Source: an uncultured Photobacterium sp. (GTDB taxonomy: Bacteria > Pseudomonadota > Gammaproteobacteria > Enterobacterales > Vibrionaceae). Taken from it: 64,000 bases of DNA. The first letter of the stretch is position 1; every line of letters begins with the position of its first letter. Location of the stretch: the NCBI RefSeq assembly GCF_947502415.1, contig NZ_CANMZV010000011.1, forward strand, positions 1-64,000. The letters are read 5' to 3'. Of the stretch, positions 36,317-43,715 are shown one piece after another. The position numbers and the translations under genes are program-made. The notes beneath the pieces are model-generated. The model saw nothing but the letters and a program-made list of their open reading frames with translations, had not been told where the DNA came from and did not search any database.

Positions 36317-37285
36317 ATGACAAGTGCTTACCAATTTATCGATGTTCCTTATGAGTTTCGCCATACCTGCTGGTTTTGTGGTGAGCCTTATTTTGAATCT
36401 TATTCCTTCACTCCATCGCCAAACTATGAGCAGCAAGAATTACCGATCATGGTACCTTGCTGTCAGGAGTGTTACTCATTATGCCACTCAATTAAAGCCA
36501 GTGGCTTAGATCTTCTTCGCGATAAAGTGAAAGAGAAGCTTCATCGAAAATATGAAAAACACCTTCAGATCGGGGTGAACTGGACTAAAGAGGAGCTTGA
36601 AGAGTCCGAGTTCGAGGGTAAGGCCCTTGAAGGTTTCAGAGAAAGCGGCTGGAAAATGTTTGAAATAGCAAAAGATCGAGTGAATTACACAGGTTGGCCA
36701 CTGACAATTGATGGCTTACCAGTTGTAGGGATGAGTACTGGCTTTTACATTGAGCACAACGGGATCACCTACACCAGTTTGGTTCAAGCCGTTGTACAGC
36801 TTTCAAAGGCATATAATATTCCACAACCTTATCTTGAACAGGTAGTAGAGTTGGTCGGTCGTGACCGCCTGACTTACGCAATACGTTTTGCTAAAACCAC
36901 CTATGGTTATTCGGCCGAGGAACGTGAAGTCAGCATTGGTAGTTTGAAAGCAATGTTGGCTGAAGAAGCACTTTCGTTTCAGGAATCCAAGATCCAGAAA
37001 GGAATTGATGTTGCAATTTCTGATATTAAGGAATTAATGCTTTATCGCACAATGATTTCACCTTATGCGATTCAGTGGATTCTAAAGCAGGGTATTACGA
37101 CCTTAAATCAGTTGGCGGAGTATGAAGAGGCTTTTGTTGAGCACTTCACGCAAGATTCTGAGCTGACAGCTTTTACTTATTTTAGTGGCTTGCAAGTTTA
37201 TTTGGAAAAGCGAGAAATGGACTTGGACTGGGCCGAGAATGAAGACCCAAACCGGGATTTATTTGCACGGTTGGCGGCCTCATAA
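36317..37285 (+). CDS. Zinc-finger-containing protein of unknown function
   Basis: 322 residues from the ATG at 36317; a GTG at 36290 would add nine residues and neither start has a strong ribosome site. Residues ~16-50 have two Cys pairs, CWFCGEPY and PCCQECYSL, as in a treble-clef or HNH-type zinc knuckle, but no clear HNH catalytic His-Asn-His was seen. The rest is helical (KEELEESEFEGKALEGF, QPYLEQVVELVGRDRLTYA) and acidic toward the end. No signal peptide. Not recognised; divergent from the DUF2786 gene. Confidence 0.65.
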   Translation: MTSAYQFIDVPYEFRHTCWFCGEPYFESYSFTPSPNYEQQELPIMVPCCQECYSLCHSIKASGLDLLRDKVKEKLHRKYEKHLQIGVNWTKEELEESEFEGKALEGFRESGWKMFEIAKDRVNYTGWPLTIDGLPVVGMSTGFYIEHNGITYTSLVQAVVQLSKAYNIPQPYLEQVVELVGRDRLTYAIRFAKTTYGYSAEEREVSIGSLKAMLAEEALSFQESKIQKGIDVAISDIKELMLYRTMISPYAIQWILKQGITTLNQLAEYEEAFVEHFTQDSELTAFTYFSGLQVYLEKREMDLDWAENEDPNRDLFARLAAS

Positions 37286-37314
37286 CACACTTGATAGATT
37301 CACAATTAAGAAAA

Positions 37315-37353
37315 GGGCTGCAAGGCTTCGGTTCGGAATGAAGTCAGCAGCCC
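37315..37353. other. Hairpin-forming sequence
   Basis: GGGCTGC pairs with GCAGCCC, with an inner GGCTTC/GAAGTC pairing, downstream of the zinc-finger gene. No T tract follows on either side, so it is not a standard terminator. Confidence 0.35.
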
Positions 37354-37386
37354 GTATTCGAGCTTGTGCTAAATAAGGCTCAATTT

Positions 37387-37830
37387 TTATTGATTATGGC
37401 GTGCCCAGACCATAGTTTTGCCATTTTTATCAAAGGCTAACACCTCATAAGGATGCTTTTCACCGTTATAATCCATTCCTGGCGAGCCCATTGGCATACC
37501 GGGTACAGCAAGCCCGATCATTCGTTTCGGATTTGATTCGATAAAGCGTTTGATATCTTCAGCAGGAACATGTCCTTCAAAACTATAGCCCTCAATTTTT
37601 GCTGTATGGCAAGAGGCATATTCAGGGCGAATACCAAGGTCGATTTTGACTGGAGTGATATTTTTTTCATAAACCACTTCAATTTCAAAACCGTTTACTT
37701 CCATGTGTTTTACCCATTCCTTACAGCAGCCGCAGTAAGGGGATTGGTAGTTGATGCCTTTGGTCGTAGCCGCCATAGAAATTGAGCTGATTGCCATTAA
37801 AGATAGTGCAACTAGAGATTTAAATTTCAT
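37387..37830 (-). CDS. DUF411 periplasmic metal-binding protein
   Basis: 147 residues with a signal peptide (cleavage after SISMA). DUF411 signature: SPYCGCCKEWVKHME, YASCHTAKIEGYSFEGHVPA, and GLAVPGMPMGSPGM, rich in Cys, His and Met as in copper-binding proteins. Family members are often next to copper-resistance genes. ATG start with AAAGGATC upstream. Lies 89 bp downstream of a Cys/His-rich secreted protein on the same strand; together they look like a small metal-handling unit. Confidence 0.88.
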   Translation of the reverse strand: MKFKSLVALSLMAISSISMAATTKGINYQSPYCGCCKEWVKHMEVNGFEIEVVYEKNITPVKIDLGIRPEYASCHTAKIEGYSFEGHVPAEDIKRFIESNPKRMIGLAVPGMPMGSPGMDYNGEKHPYEVLAFDKNGKTMVWARHNQ

Positions 37831-37919
37831 TATTTGATCCTTTGTCTGGAAACTGAATATAAGTAAGTTTTTTCAGTTGTGATTTTGCTCGCTGTTTGAA
37901 AGACAGCGGTAACAATCAC

Positions 37920-38306
37920 TTAGGCAGACAATGGCGGGCGAAGGAGCAGGTCATGATGGTACAGCCGTTCGCCTTTTGGTTCAGTAAACAGTGGGCTTGA
38001 TGAAGATACCGTGAGTAATTCGTTATCGGTAAGTATTGCCAACGGAATGCTATTAGCTTGGCAACCATTATCACCGCAACAATTACTCGCATGATCCTGA
38101 CCGGTCATATCTACAGGGTTACAAACCATCGACTGGTGTTGGGGTGAAGAAATTGAACTCTCACAGCACTTAACAATGGCTGATGAGTGACAGTTTACTT
38201 TGAGTGGGTTTTGATTGGGTGTACTAGTTGCACTTACAGGTGACAGTGTCACTGTAAACAGCATTGCGAGTATGACAAGTTTTGCAATGATGCGCTGAAA
38301 GTGCAT
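37920..38306 (-). CDS. Secreted Cys/His-rich small protein (CopL/DUF2946-like)
   Basis: 128 residues. Signal peptide (MHFQRIIAKLVILAMLF..., cleavage near VSATS). The mature part has eight Cys in a short span (CHSSAIVKCCESS, CNPVDMTGQDHASNCCGDNGC) with His residues between, then a C-terminal segment with FTEPKGERLYHHDLLLRPP. That layout fits the short copper-responsive CopL/DUF2946-type proteins, but homology is not proven. ATG start with AGGAA upstream. Paired with the DUF411 gene downstream. Confidence 0.7.
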   Translation of the reverse strand: MHFQRIIAKLVILAMLFTVTLSPVSATSTPNQNPLKVNCHSSAIVKCCESSISSPQHQSMVCNPVDMTGQDHASNCCGDNGCQANSIPLAILTDNELLTVSSSSPLFTEPKGERLYHHDLLLRPPLSA

Positions 38307-38595
38307 GTGATTCCTGTCTGGATAATTAAAGGAAACGTCGATACTGCAGATTATATACAGCTATCATTTTGAGTAACAACGTCTGCAGGAAAGATTATCA
38401 TATAATGCGCAAAAATTAGATTGTTTTGTAACATTCTGATGATGTTGAATTTAGATCCACTTCTGTGACTCGCTTTTTCATTTCCGGTAAATGCGGCATT
38501 TTACCTGATGTATCCCTTACATAGTTCTGACATTTTAGCGTGAATTTTGGGTTTTAATCTGCTTGAACTAAGAAGATGGCGCTAGGATTTTTGAT

Positions 38596-38952
38596 ATGCA
38601 ATATACAGAACAAGACCGTCAGGTCTTACATGATACATGGATGAGCTACAAGGCAAAAATGCGTGTTACACAAATTGAGATGGCGAAGAAGCTAGGGCTC
38701 AGTCAGTTGGTTTTTTCTGATATTTTGAGGGGGCAGGTTCCTCTTGAGCATAGTTTTGTTAATCAGCTTTGTGACTACATAGGTGTCGACCCTATAATTA
38801 CATTGCCATCATTGAGAGAGCAAGTAGCTGGAGTGTTGCCTAATACAGTAACACTGACGAATACCTATATCGTTGATGGTAACATTCGAAACGTCCGGTA
38901 TTGTGGTAATCAAATTGTTGTCGAGTATGAGCATAGTGTTCAGACTCATTAA
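38596..38952 (+). CDS. Small HTH (Cro/CI-type) DNA-binding protein
   Basis: 118 residues. Residues ~17-65 form a helix-turn-helix of the XRE type (MRVTQIEMAKKLGLSQLVFS, DILRGQVPLEHSFVNQL), followed by a beta-rich C-terminal part (LTNTYIVDGNIRNVRYCGNQIVVEY). ATG with CTAGGAT upstream. Probably a transcription regulator; the target is unknown. It sits upstream of the curli operon in the same direction but is closed off by its own terminator. Confidence 0.75.
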   Translation: MQYTEQDRQVLHDTWMSYKAKMRVTQIEMAKKLGLSQLVFSDILRGQVPLEHSFVNQLCDYIGVDPIITLPSLREQVAGVLPNTVTLTNTYIVDGNIRNVRYCGNQIVVEYEHSVQTH

Positions 38953-39026
38953 ATTTGACTATAACCGAAGGCTAAAGTTAGCGAAAAATCACCTCGGAAC
39001 AACGATAATTTTAGTACTAAAAGAGT

Positions 39027-39056
39027 AAAGCCTTGCTTGATTAAGCAAGGCTTTTG
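39027..39056 (+). terminator. Rho-independent terminator
   Basis: AAAGCCTTGCTT pairs with AAGCAAGGCTTT around GATT, then TTGTTT. It separates the HTH gene from csgD. Confidence 0.9.
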
Positions 39057-39306
39057 TTTATATATATGGTGGTTTTTTGTTAGTTTATGTTTTATATAGC
39101 AAAATAGTTAAATAAAAAAATGTCTATCTTTTAGTGTAAAACTAATTAACCTTACGTCTTATTAATAAGACCGTAATTTACCCTTCTTAATCAATAGATT
39201 AGCACTTTAGCTGCAATTGGTGTTATTTGGCTGTCTTGATGTTCTAACGTTATGTTCTACCTTTAGAAATGTCTTAGTAATAAGATATTTAATTGAAGGG
39301 AATATG
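39057..39306 (+). promoter_or_regulatory. csgD upstream region
   Basis: An AT-rich stretch of about 250 bp between the terminator and csgD, with no gene. It must carry the csgD promoter and probably regulator sites; no specific box was identified. Confidence 0.4.
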
Positions 39307-39969
39307 ATGTCTAGAACTAAATATAATGATTTGATATTCATCTGCGACTCTAGTTTACAATCCTCCTTTTTTAGGGATTATCTAGAGAAATCACTGTGTC
39401 TTTCTATTCAGAACACGACAATTGATTGTTTACACCAGTTAAATATTTCATCTAAGGAGTCTGTGCTATTCATTATTGATTATTCTCAAATTGATGAGAA
39501 ATCATTAGCTCTATATGTGAACTTTATTGTCGAAAATAACTTTGATGCATATGAAGTGATGATTAACTCACCTAAGTCAATTAGTGCGGGTATGGTTTCA
39601 AGATGGCCTAATATTATTGGACTATTCTTTGCTGGTGATGGGCTTGATGTTGTTGCAAAAGGAATGAAAAAGGTGATTGAAGGTGAGCTGTGGTTAAGTC
39701 GCCAATTGACGCAAAAAATAATTGAATTATATCGAAATAAAAAATCCATTTCTATTCAACCTAATGCTAGGTTAACTGCAAGAGAAAAGGAAATATTGCA
39801 GTTACTGGTAATGGGTGCATCTAATAATGAAATTGCAGAAAGCTTGTTTGTTAGTGAAAACACAGTGAAAACACATTTATATAATGTTTTCAAAAAAATA
39901 AATGTTAAGAATAGAATGCAGGCTTTCATGTGGGCAAAAAACAACTATTGTAATGACTTACCATTATGA
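39307..39969 (+). CDS. csgD: CsgD-like LuxR-family curli regulator
   Basis: 220 residues from the second of two adjacent ATGs (39307), which is six bases after GAAGGG; the frame extends upstream to 39217 but without support. N-terminal receiver-like domain (LIFICDSSLQSSFF...ESVLFIIDYSQ) lacking a clear phospho-Asp set, as in CsgD. C-terminal LuxR HTH: LTAREKEILQLLVMGASNNEIAESLFVSENTVKTHLYNVFKKI. Length matches E. coli CsgD (216). It overlaps csgE by four bases (ATGA), and is the first gene of csgDEFG. It is expected to activate csgBA. Confidence 0.9.
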   Translation: MSRTKYNDLIFICDSSLQSSFFRDYLEKSLCLSIQNTTIDCLHQLNISSKESVLFIIDYSQIDEKSLALYVNFIVENNFDAYEVMINSPKSISAGMVSRWPNIIGLFFAGDGLDVVAKGMKKVIEGELWLSRQLTQKIIELYRNKKSISIQPNARLTAREKEILQLLVMGASNNEIAESLFVSENTVKTHLYNVFKKINVKNRMQAFMWAKNNYCNDLPL

Positions 39970-40418
39970 GAATGAATGTTGTAGCAATAGCTTTGACGCT
40001 ATTTTCAGTTTCATTTATTTTATTTGCTGCTGAGAATAAGCCACTTGAAAATGGCCCCCTCCTTGAAAACCATAAAGGGCTTGATGATCTGAGAGAGATA
40101 ACGGGCGTTGTTATAGATCGAACGATGACTCGATTTGGCGAGGATTTTTATTCGTTATTCTCGCAAAAGTTGAGCGATAAATATGAAGACTTAGAAGAAA
40201 ACTTGACAGTTAAAGAGCGAGCGACAGCACTTTCTGGAAGCATTATAACTGTATTTCACCGTCAAACGATTATTTATCGGACAGCGCTTTCGCCAGGGAG
40301 ACAACAAATAGAGACAAAAGTTGACGATGCAGTAAAAGCTGTTGGTTCCTATATGGTGAAATGGCGCATTGAACGTTATTTAAAAGATACCTTTGATGTT
40401 GATTATGACGAAATATAA
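39966..40418 (+). CDS. csgE: Curli assembly factor CsgE
   Basis: 150 residues with a signal peptide (MRMNVVAIALTLFSVSFILF AAEN). CsgE features: REITGVVIDRTMTRFGEDFYSLFSQKL, VKERATALSGSIITVFHRQTIIYRTALSPGR. Periplasmic cap/adaptor for the CsgG channel that brings curlin subunits to it. Start overlaps csgD (ATGA), so translation is coupled. Confidence 0.9.
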   Translation: MRMNVVAIALTLFSVSFILFAAENKPLENGPLLENHKGLDDLREITGVVIDRTMTRFGEDFYSLFSQKLSDKYEDLEENLTVKERATALSGSIITVFHRQTIIYRTALSPGRQQIETKVDDAVKAVGSYMVKWRIERYLKDTFDVDYDEI

Positions 40419-40429
40419 GAGGAATTATC

Positions 40430-40831
40430 ATGAAAAGGGGTAGGTTAGTATTAGCATGTTTTGTCCTGCTGTCCGGAAAGGTTTCGTCTACGGAATTGGT
40501 TTATACACCAATCAATCCCAGTTTTGGCGGTAACCCTTTAAATAGCAGCCATTTATTGGGGGTTGCAAATGCAATAAATGATCATAAGCCGCCTCAAGAT
40601 TTGTTATTAGAAGAGCAATCAGATCTTGAGCGATTAGCTGCAAGTTTAGAATCGCGTTTGATAAGTCAGCTACTTTCAGATGTAGGAAACGGCAATACTG
40701 GGCAGTTAGCAACTGACGATTTTTTACTTAATGTTCTTGATGATAACGGAAATTTAATTATTCAGATCACGGATAAAGAGACGGGTGAATCGTCCACAAT
40801 TCAAGTCAGTGGTCTCGTACCGGATCTATAG
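40430..40831 (+). CDS. csgF: Curli assembly factor CsgF
   Basis: 133 residues with a signal peptide ending near KVSSTE. The diagnostic N-terminus of the mature protein, LVYTPINPSFGGNPLNSSHLL, corresponds to the CsgG-binding segment of CsgF. Start 11 bp after csgE with GAGGA. CsgF attaches to the outer face of CsgG and helps anchor the CsgB nucleator. The TAG stop overlaps the ribosome site of csgG. Confidence 0.92.
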   Translation: MKRGRLVLACFVLLSGKVSSTELVYTPINPSFGGNPLNSSHLLGVANAINDHKPPQDLLLEEQSDLERLAASLESRLISQLLSDVGNGNTGQLATDDFLLNVLDDNGNLIIQITDKETGESSTIQVSGLVPDL

Positions 40832-40842
40832 GGAGAATTTTG

Positions 40843-41679
40843 ATGAAAGCTGTAGTTTTGGGGAGTTTGCTACTGTGTTTGTCAGGCTGTTCTACATCTT
40901 TAGATACACCAAGTGTCAGTAAAGAACCTACATTGATGGCAAGGGGGACGGCCTATCAGGACCTTGTATCTTTACCTTTACCTAAAGGAAAAGTATATGT
41001 TTCTGTCTATGATTTCAGGGATCAGACTGGACAATATAAGCCGCAACCTAATAGCAACTTCTCAACGGCAGTACCCCAGGGAGGAGCCGCTTTACTTACA
41101 ACTGCGTTGCTTGATTCTCAATGGTTTATGCCGTTAGAGCGTGAAGGTTTACAGAATTTATTAACGGAAAGAAAAATAATCCGGGCAGCGCAAAAGAAAG
41201 AAGAGATACCTACAAATCATGGCGTGCATTTACCGTCATTGGCTTCTGCAAACATTATGGTTGAGGGGGGGATTGTTGCATATGACACGAATATTCAAAC
41301 CGGAGGAGCGGGAGCCAGGTATTTAGGGGTTGGTGCATCAGGCCAATATAGAACGGATCAAGTAACTGTCAATATACGTGCTGTTGATGTTAGGAGTGGC
41401 AGAATATTACTTAGTGTAACGACGAGTAAGACAATTCTATCTAAAGAGTTACAAACGGGTGTATTTAAGTTTGTTGATTACAAAGACCTTTTAGAAGCGG
41501 AACTGGGTTACACGACAAATGAGCCTGTTAATCTAGCAGTTATGTCAGCTATAGATGCTGCAGTTGTTCATGTGATAGTTGATGGGATAAAAACAGGGTT
41601 GTGGGAACCTAGACGGCGAGAAGATTTACAGCACCCGATTATTCAGGAATATATGAACAGATCGAAACCAATCATTTAA
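40843..41679 (+). CDS. csgG: Curli secretion channel CsgG
   Basis: 278 residues from ATG 40843 (GGGAG seven bases upstream; an adjacent TTG is less likely). Lipobox LSGC with Cys at ~16. CsgG landmarks: KVYVSVYDFRDQTGQYKP, STAVPQGGAALLTTAL, WFMPLEREGLQNLLTERKIIR, LASANIMVEGGIVAYDTN, GARYLGVGASGQYRTDQVTVN, SKTILSKELQTGVFKFVDYKDLLEAE. It forms the nonameric outer-membrane pore for curlin export. Last gene of csgDEFG, followed by a terminator. Confidence 0.95.
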   Translation: MKAVVLGSLLLCLSGCSTSLDTPSVSKEPTLMARGTAYQDLVSLPLPKGKVYVSVYDFRDQTGQYKPQPNSNFSTAVPQGGAALLTTALLDSQWFMPLEREGLQNLLTERKIIRAAQKKEEIPTNHGVHLPSLASANIMVEGGIVAYDTNIQTGGAGARYLGVGASGQYRTDQVTVNIRAVDVRSGRILLSVTTSKTILSKELQTGVFKFVDYKDLLEAELGYTTNEPVNLAVMSAIDAAVVHVIVDGIKTGLWEPRRREDLQHPIIQEYMNRSKPII

Positions 41680-41702
41680 CAGCTATTCAATATGAACTAT
41701 TT

Positions 41703-41728
41703 AGCCCTCATTATTGAGGGCTTTTTTG
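41703..41728 (+). terminator. Rho-independent terminator of csgDEFG
   Basis: AGCCCTCA pairs with TGAGGGCT around TTAT, then T6. Confidence 0.92.
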
Positions 41729-42022
41729 TCAAAAAAATGCTGTGTGGTTATTCTTATTTAATATTTTAGAACTTACATATGGTGTCATAATAAACGAGTC
41801 AAACATTATATAAGTGTCCGGTTTTATTGATTTTATTTATTTTAATCAAACAAAGGTGTTAGTTTTTTTATCTTTTAGTAATACTTTTTGATAACGTTTT
41901 TTTTCATAATGGTTGGTAATTGGTGCTAATTATTCAAGGGAAATATCATCTATAGGTTGATGGATTAACTTAAGAGATAATCAATAATAAATACACAAGT
42001 TGAATGTTTTTGACCTGTAAAA
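41729..42022 (+). promoter_or_regulatory. csgBA upstream region
   Basis: About 290 bp, strongly AT-rich and gene-free, between the csgG terminator and csgB. It is expected to hold the csgBA promoter and CsgD sites. No particular box could be assigned. Confidence 0.45.
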
Positions 42023-42571
42023 ATGAAAAAATTAGCTTTTGTAACAATAATGATGGCCTGCGCAAATTTTAATTCTCAGGCTAGTGATCTTGCACTAAAT
42101 GAGCTGAGTCATCTATCTGAGTTGCAATATGGCTTTGATAATTATGCTTCTGTTGAATTAGATTACGCATTAAACAGTAATGTAAATATTATTCAGGAGA
42201 ATAATTCTTACGGACAAGGTAATTCAGCTCTAGTTAAGCAAAGTGGCGAAAATAACAGCGCCTCTATTGAGCAATATGGTGGTGGAAATATAGCTTACAT
42301 TCACCAATATGGAAGTGGAAATGCTGCATATGTTTCAGAGTATGGCTATAGCAATTATGGAGTAATTAAACAATATGGGAATAATAATGAAGCCACCATT
42401 ATACAAGAAGGAGGTAACCATCAAGGAGAGATAACACAATATAATGATGATAACAAAGCTCTAGTTGTACAAAAAAGTAATGTTGAATACTTTAAAACAG
42501 ATATAACCCAATCTGGTGGTCAAACTCATGTGATCATTAATGGGATGAATAAAAATATAACCATTCGATGA
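42023..42571 (+). CDS. csgB: Minor curlin / nucleator CsgB
   Basis: 182 residues with a signal peptide ending NSQAS. Four consecutive 22-residue curlin repeats are clear (SALVKQSGENNSASIEQY..., IAYIHQYGSGNAAYV..., YGVIKQYGNNNEATII..., QGEITQYNDDNKALVV...), each with the canonical Q-x-G-x-x-N-x-A pattern and a second Gln; two less regular repeats flank them. The C-terminus ends NGMNKNITIR, basic as in CsgB. No good ribosome site precedes the ATG. It should nucleate CsgA polymerisation on the cell surface. Confidence 0.88.
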   Translation: MKKLAFVTIMMACANFNSQASDLALNELSHLSELQYGFDNYASVELDYALNSNVNIIQENNSYGQGNSALVKQSGENNSASIEQYGGGNIAYIHQYGSGNAAYVSEYGYSNYGVIKQYGNNNEATIIQEGGNHQGEITQYNDDNKALVVQKSNVEYFKTDITQSGGQTHVIINGMNKNITIR

Positions 42572-42591
42572 TTTTACTTTAAGGAAAAATG

Positions 42592-43371
42592 ATGAAAAAT
42601 CTTGCTCTATTAATTTCAGCAGCATTAGTATCTACTTCAGCAATAGCGTCTTATGACAATGAGTCTACTGTTAAGATTAAATATAATTCAGATTACAATG
42701 ATGTAGATGTTTATCAGAATGGCGATTATAACGACTCTACAGTTGAAATTGAATACGATTCTGATTATAACTATGTCTCTGTTTATCAAGGTGGGTATTA
42801 TAATAATTCAACTGTAAAGATCAAATATGACTCAGATTATAATGATGTTTATGTTGATCAATATGGGGATTATAATTATTCAAATGTAGATATTGGGAAT
42901 TATTCAGATGGCAACTACGTATATGTTGGCCAATATGGCTATAGTAATTACTCAGATGTAATTATTAAGGATGATTCTGACTATAATAATGTCTATGTAT
43001 ATCAAGATGGATATTATAATGATTCAGATGTCTATATTGGTGGGAATTCAGACAATAACTATGTAGGTGTCTATCAATATGGTTCAGGAAATTACTCTGG
43101 TGTTTATATTGATAATTATTCAGATGGTAATGGCGTCTATGTTGGACAATATGGATACGATAATACTTCATATGTAACGATCGATTATGATTCTGATTAT
43201 AACTATGTAGATGTTTATCAAGATGGTGACTATCATTTCTCAGATGTTGAAATCAAGAACTACTCGGATGGCAACTACGTATATGTTGACCAGTATAACT
43301 ACGCACAATACTCGCTTGTTCACATCACCGATGGATCAGATGGCAACTATGTTAACGTAACTCAGTACTAA
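42592..43371 (+). CDS. csgA: Major curlin CsgA variant with Asp/Tyr-rich 24-residue repeats
   Basis: 259 residues: a 19-residue signal peptide (ending STSAIA), a five-residue lead and ten repeats (nine of exactly 24, the last of 19). Repeat consensus: S-x-V-x-I-x3-S-D-x-N-x-V-x-V-x-Q-x-G-x2-N-x, i.e. two 12-residue halves. Gln at repeat position 18 is kept in all ten; the other Gln of canonical curlin is replaced by Tyr, Asn or Asp. The protein has about 37 Asp, very many Tyr and Asn, and few basic residues, so it is strongly acidic. Start chosen at 42592 (AAGGA six bases upstream). Position after csgB and the repeat plan make it the curli fibre subunit. Confidence 0.85.
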   Translation: MKNLALLISAALVSTSAIASYDNESTVKIKYNSDYNDVDVYQNGDYNDSTVEIEYDSDYNYVSVYQGGYYNNSTVKIKYDSDYNDVYVDQYGDYNYSNVDIGNYSDGNYVYVGQYGYSNYSDVIIKDDSDYNNVYVYQDGYYNDSDVYIGGNSDNNYVGVYQYGSGNYSGVYIDNYSDGNGVYVGQYGYDNTSYVTIDYDSDYNYVDVYQDGDYHFSDVEIKNYSDGNYVYVDQYNYAQYSLVHITDGSDGNYVNVTQY

Positions 43372-43374
43372 TTA

Positions 43375-43689
43375 ATGAAAGCAGTATTTATTTTAGCTTC
43401 GTTATTTGCTGCATTCTTTGTGAATGCAGCAAGTTTTCAACCTCTAGATATTGGATGTGATGTCGAGTCGGATAGCATTAAGCTAGTTGTTAGAAATAAT
43501 ACGAGTCATTATGTGAAATTGAAAGTTGTATCGAGTGCGAACAATGTAATGACTTCGGGTTCCAGTGGAAATTCCATTAGCTCATTATCACTCAGTAAGT
43601 CACAGTTTCCGGTTGAAGTTGAAAGCAGTGTGTTAAGAACGTTTGTCATTAATGATGATTGTTACATAGATGAAAAAAACGCTTCATAA
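43375..43689 (+). CDS. Small secreted CsgC/CsgH-like protein
   Basis: 104 residues with a signal peptide (MKAVFILASLFAAFFVNAAS). The mature part is short and beta-rich with two Cys (DIGCDVESDS and NDDCYIDE), plausibly an immunoglobulin-like sandwich with a disulfide, like the curlin chaperones CsgC and CsgH. Sequence similarity to either is not obvious. Its ATG is three bases after the csgA stop and has no separate ribosome site, so it is translated by coupling. The stop codon lies in the loop of a strong terminator. Position equals csgC of the E. coli csgBAC operon. Confidence 0.6.
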   Translation: MKAVFILASLFAAFFVNAASFQPLDIGCDVESDSIKLVVRNNTSHYVKLKVVSSANNVMTSGSSGNSISSLSLSKSQFPVEVESSVLRTFVINDDCYIDEKNAS

Positions 43690-43701
43690 GAAGCGTTTTT
43701 T
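43674..43701. terminator. Bidirectional terminator overlapping the csgC-like stop codon
   Basis: AAAAAACGCTTC pairs with GAAGCGTTTTTT around ATAA (12-bp stem). It ends csgBA-csgC (+) and pgpB (-). Confidence 0.92.
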
Positions 43702-43715
43702 AATCGTATGAAGTG

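Noticed and set aside
42592..43371. CRISPR array or RTX repeat protein
   Set aside because: Repeats are coding with a 72-bp period, no unique spacers, and lack GGxGxD; position and CsgB neighbour make it a curlin.
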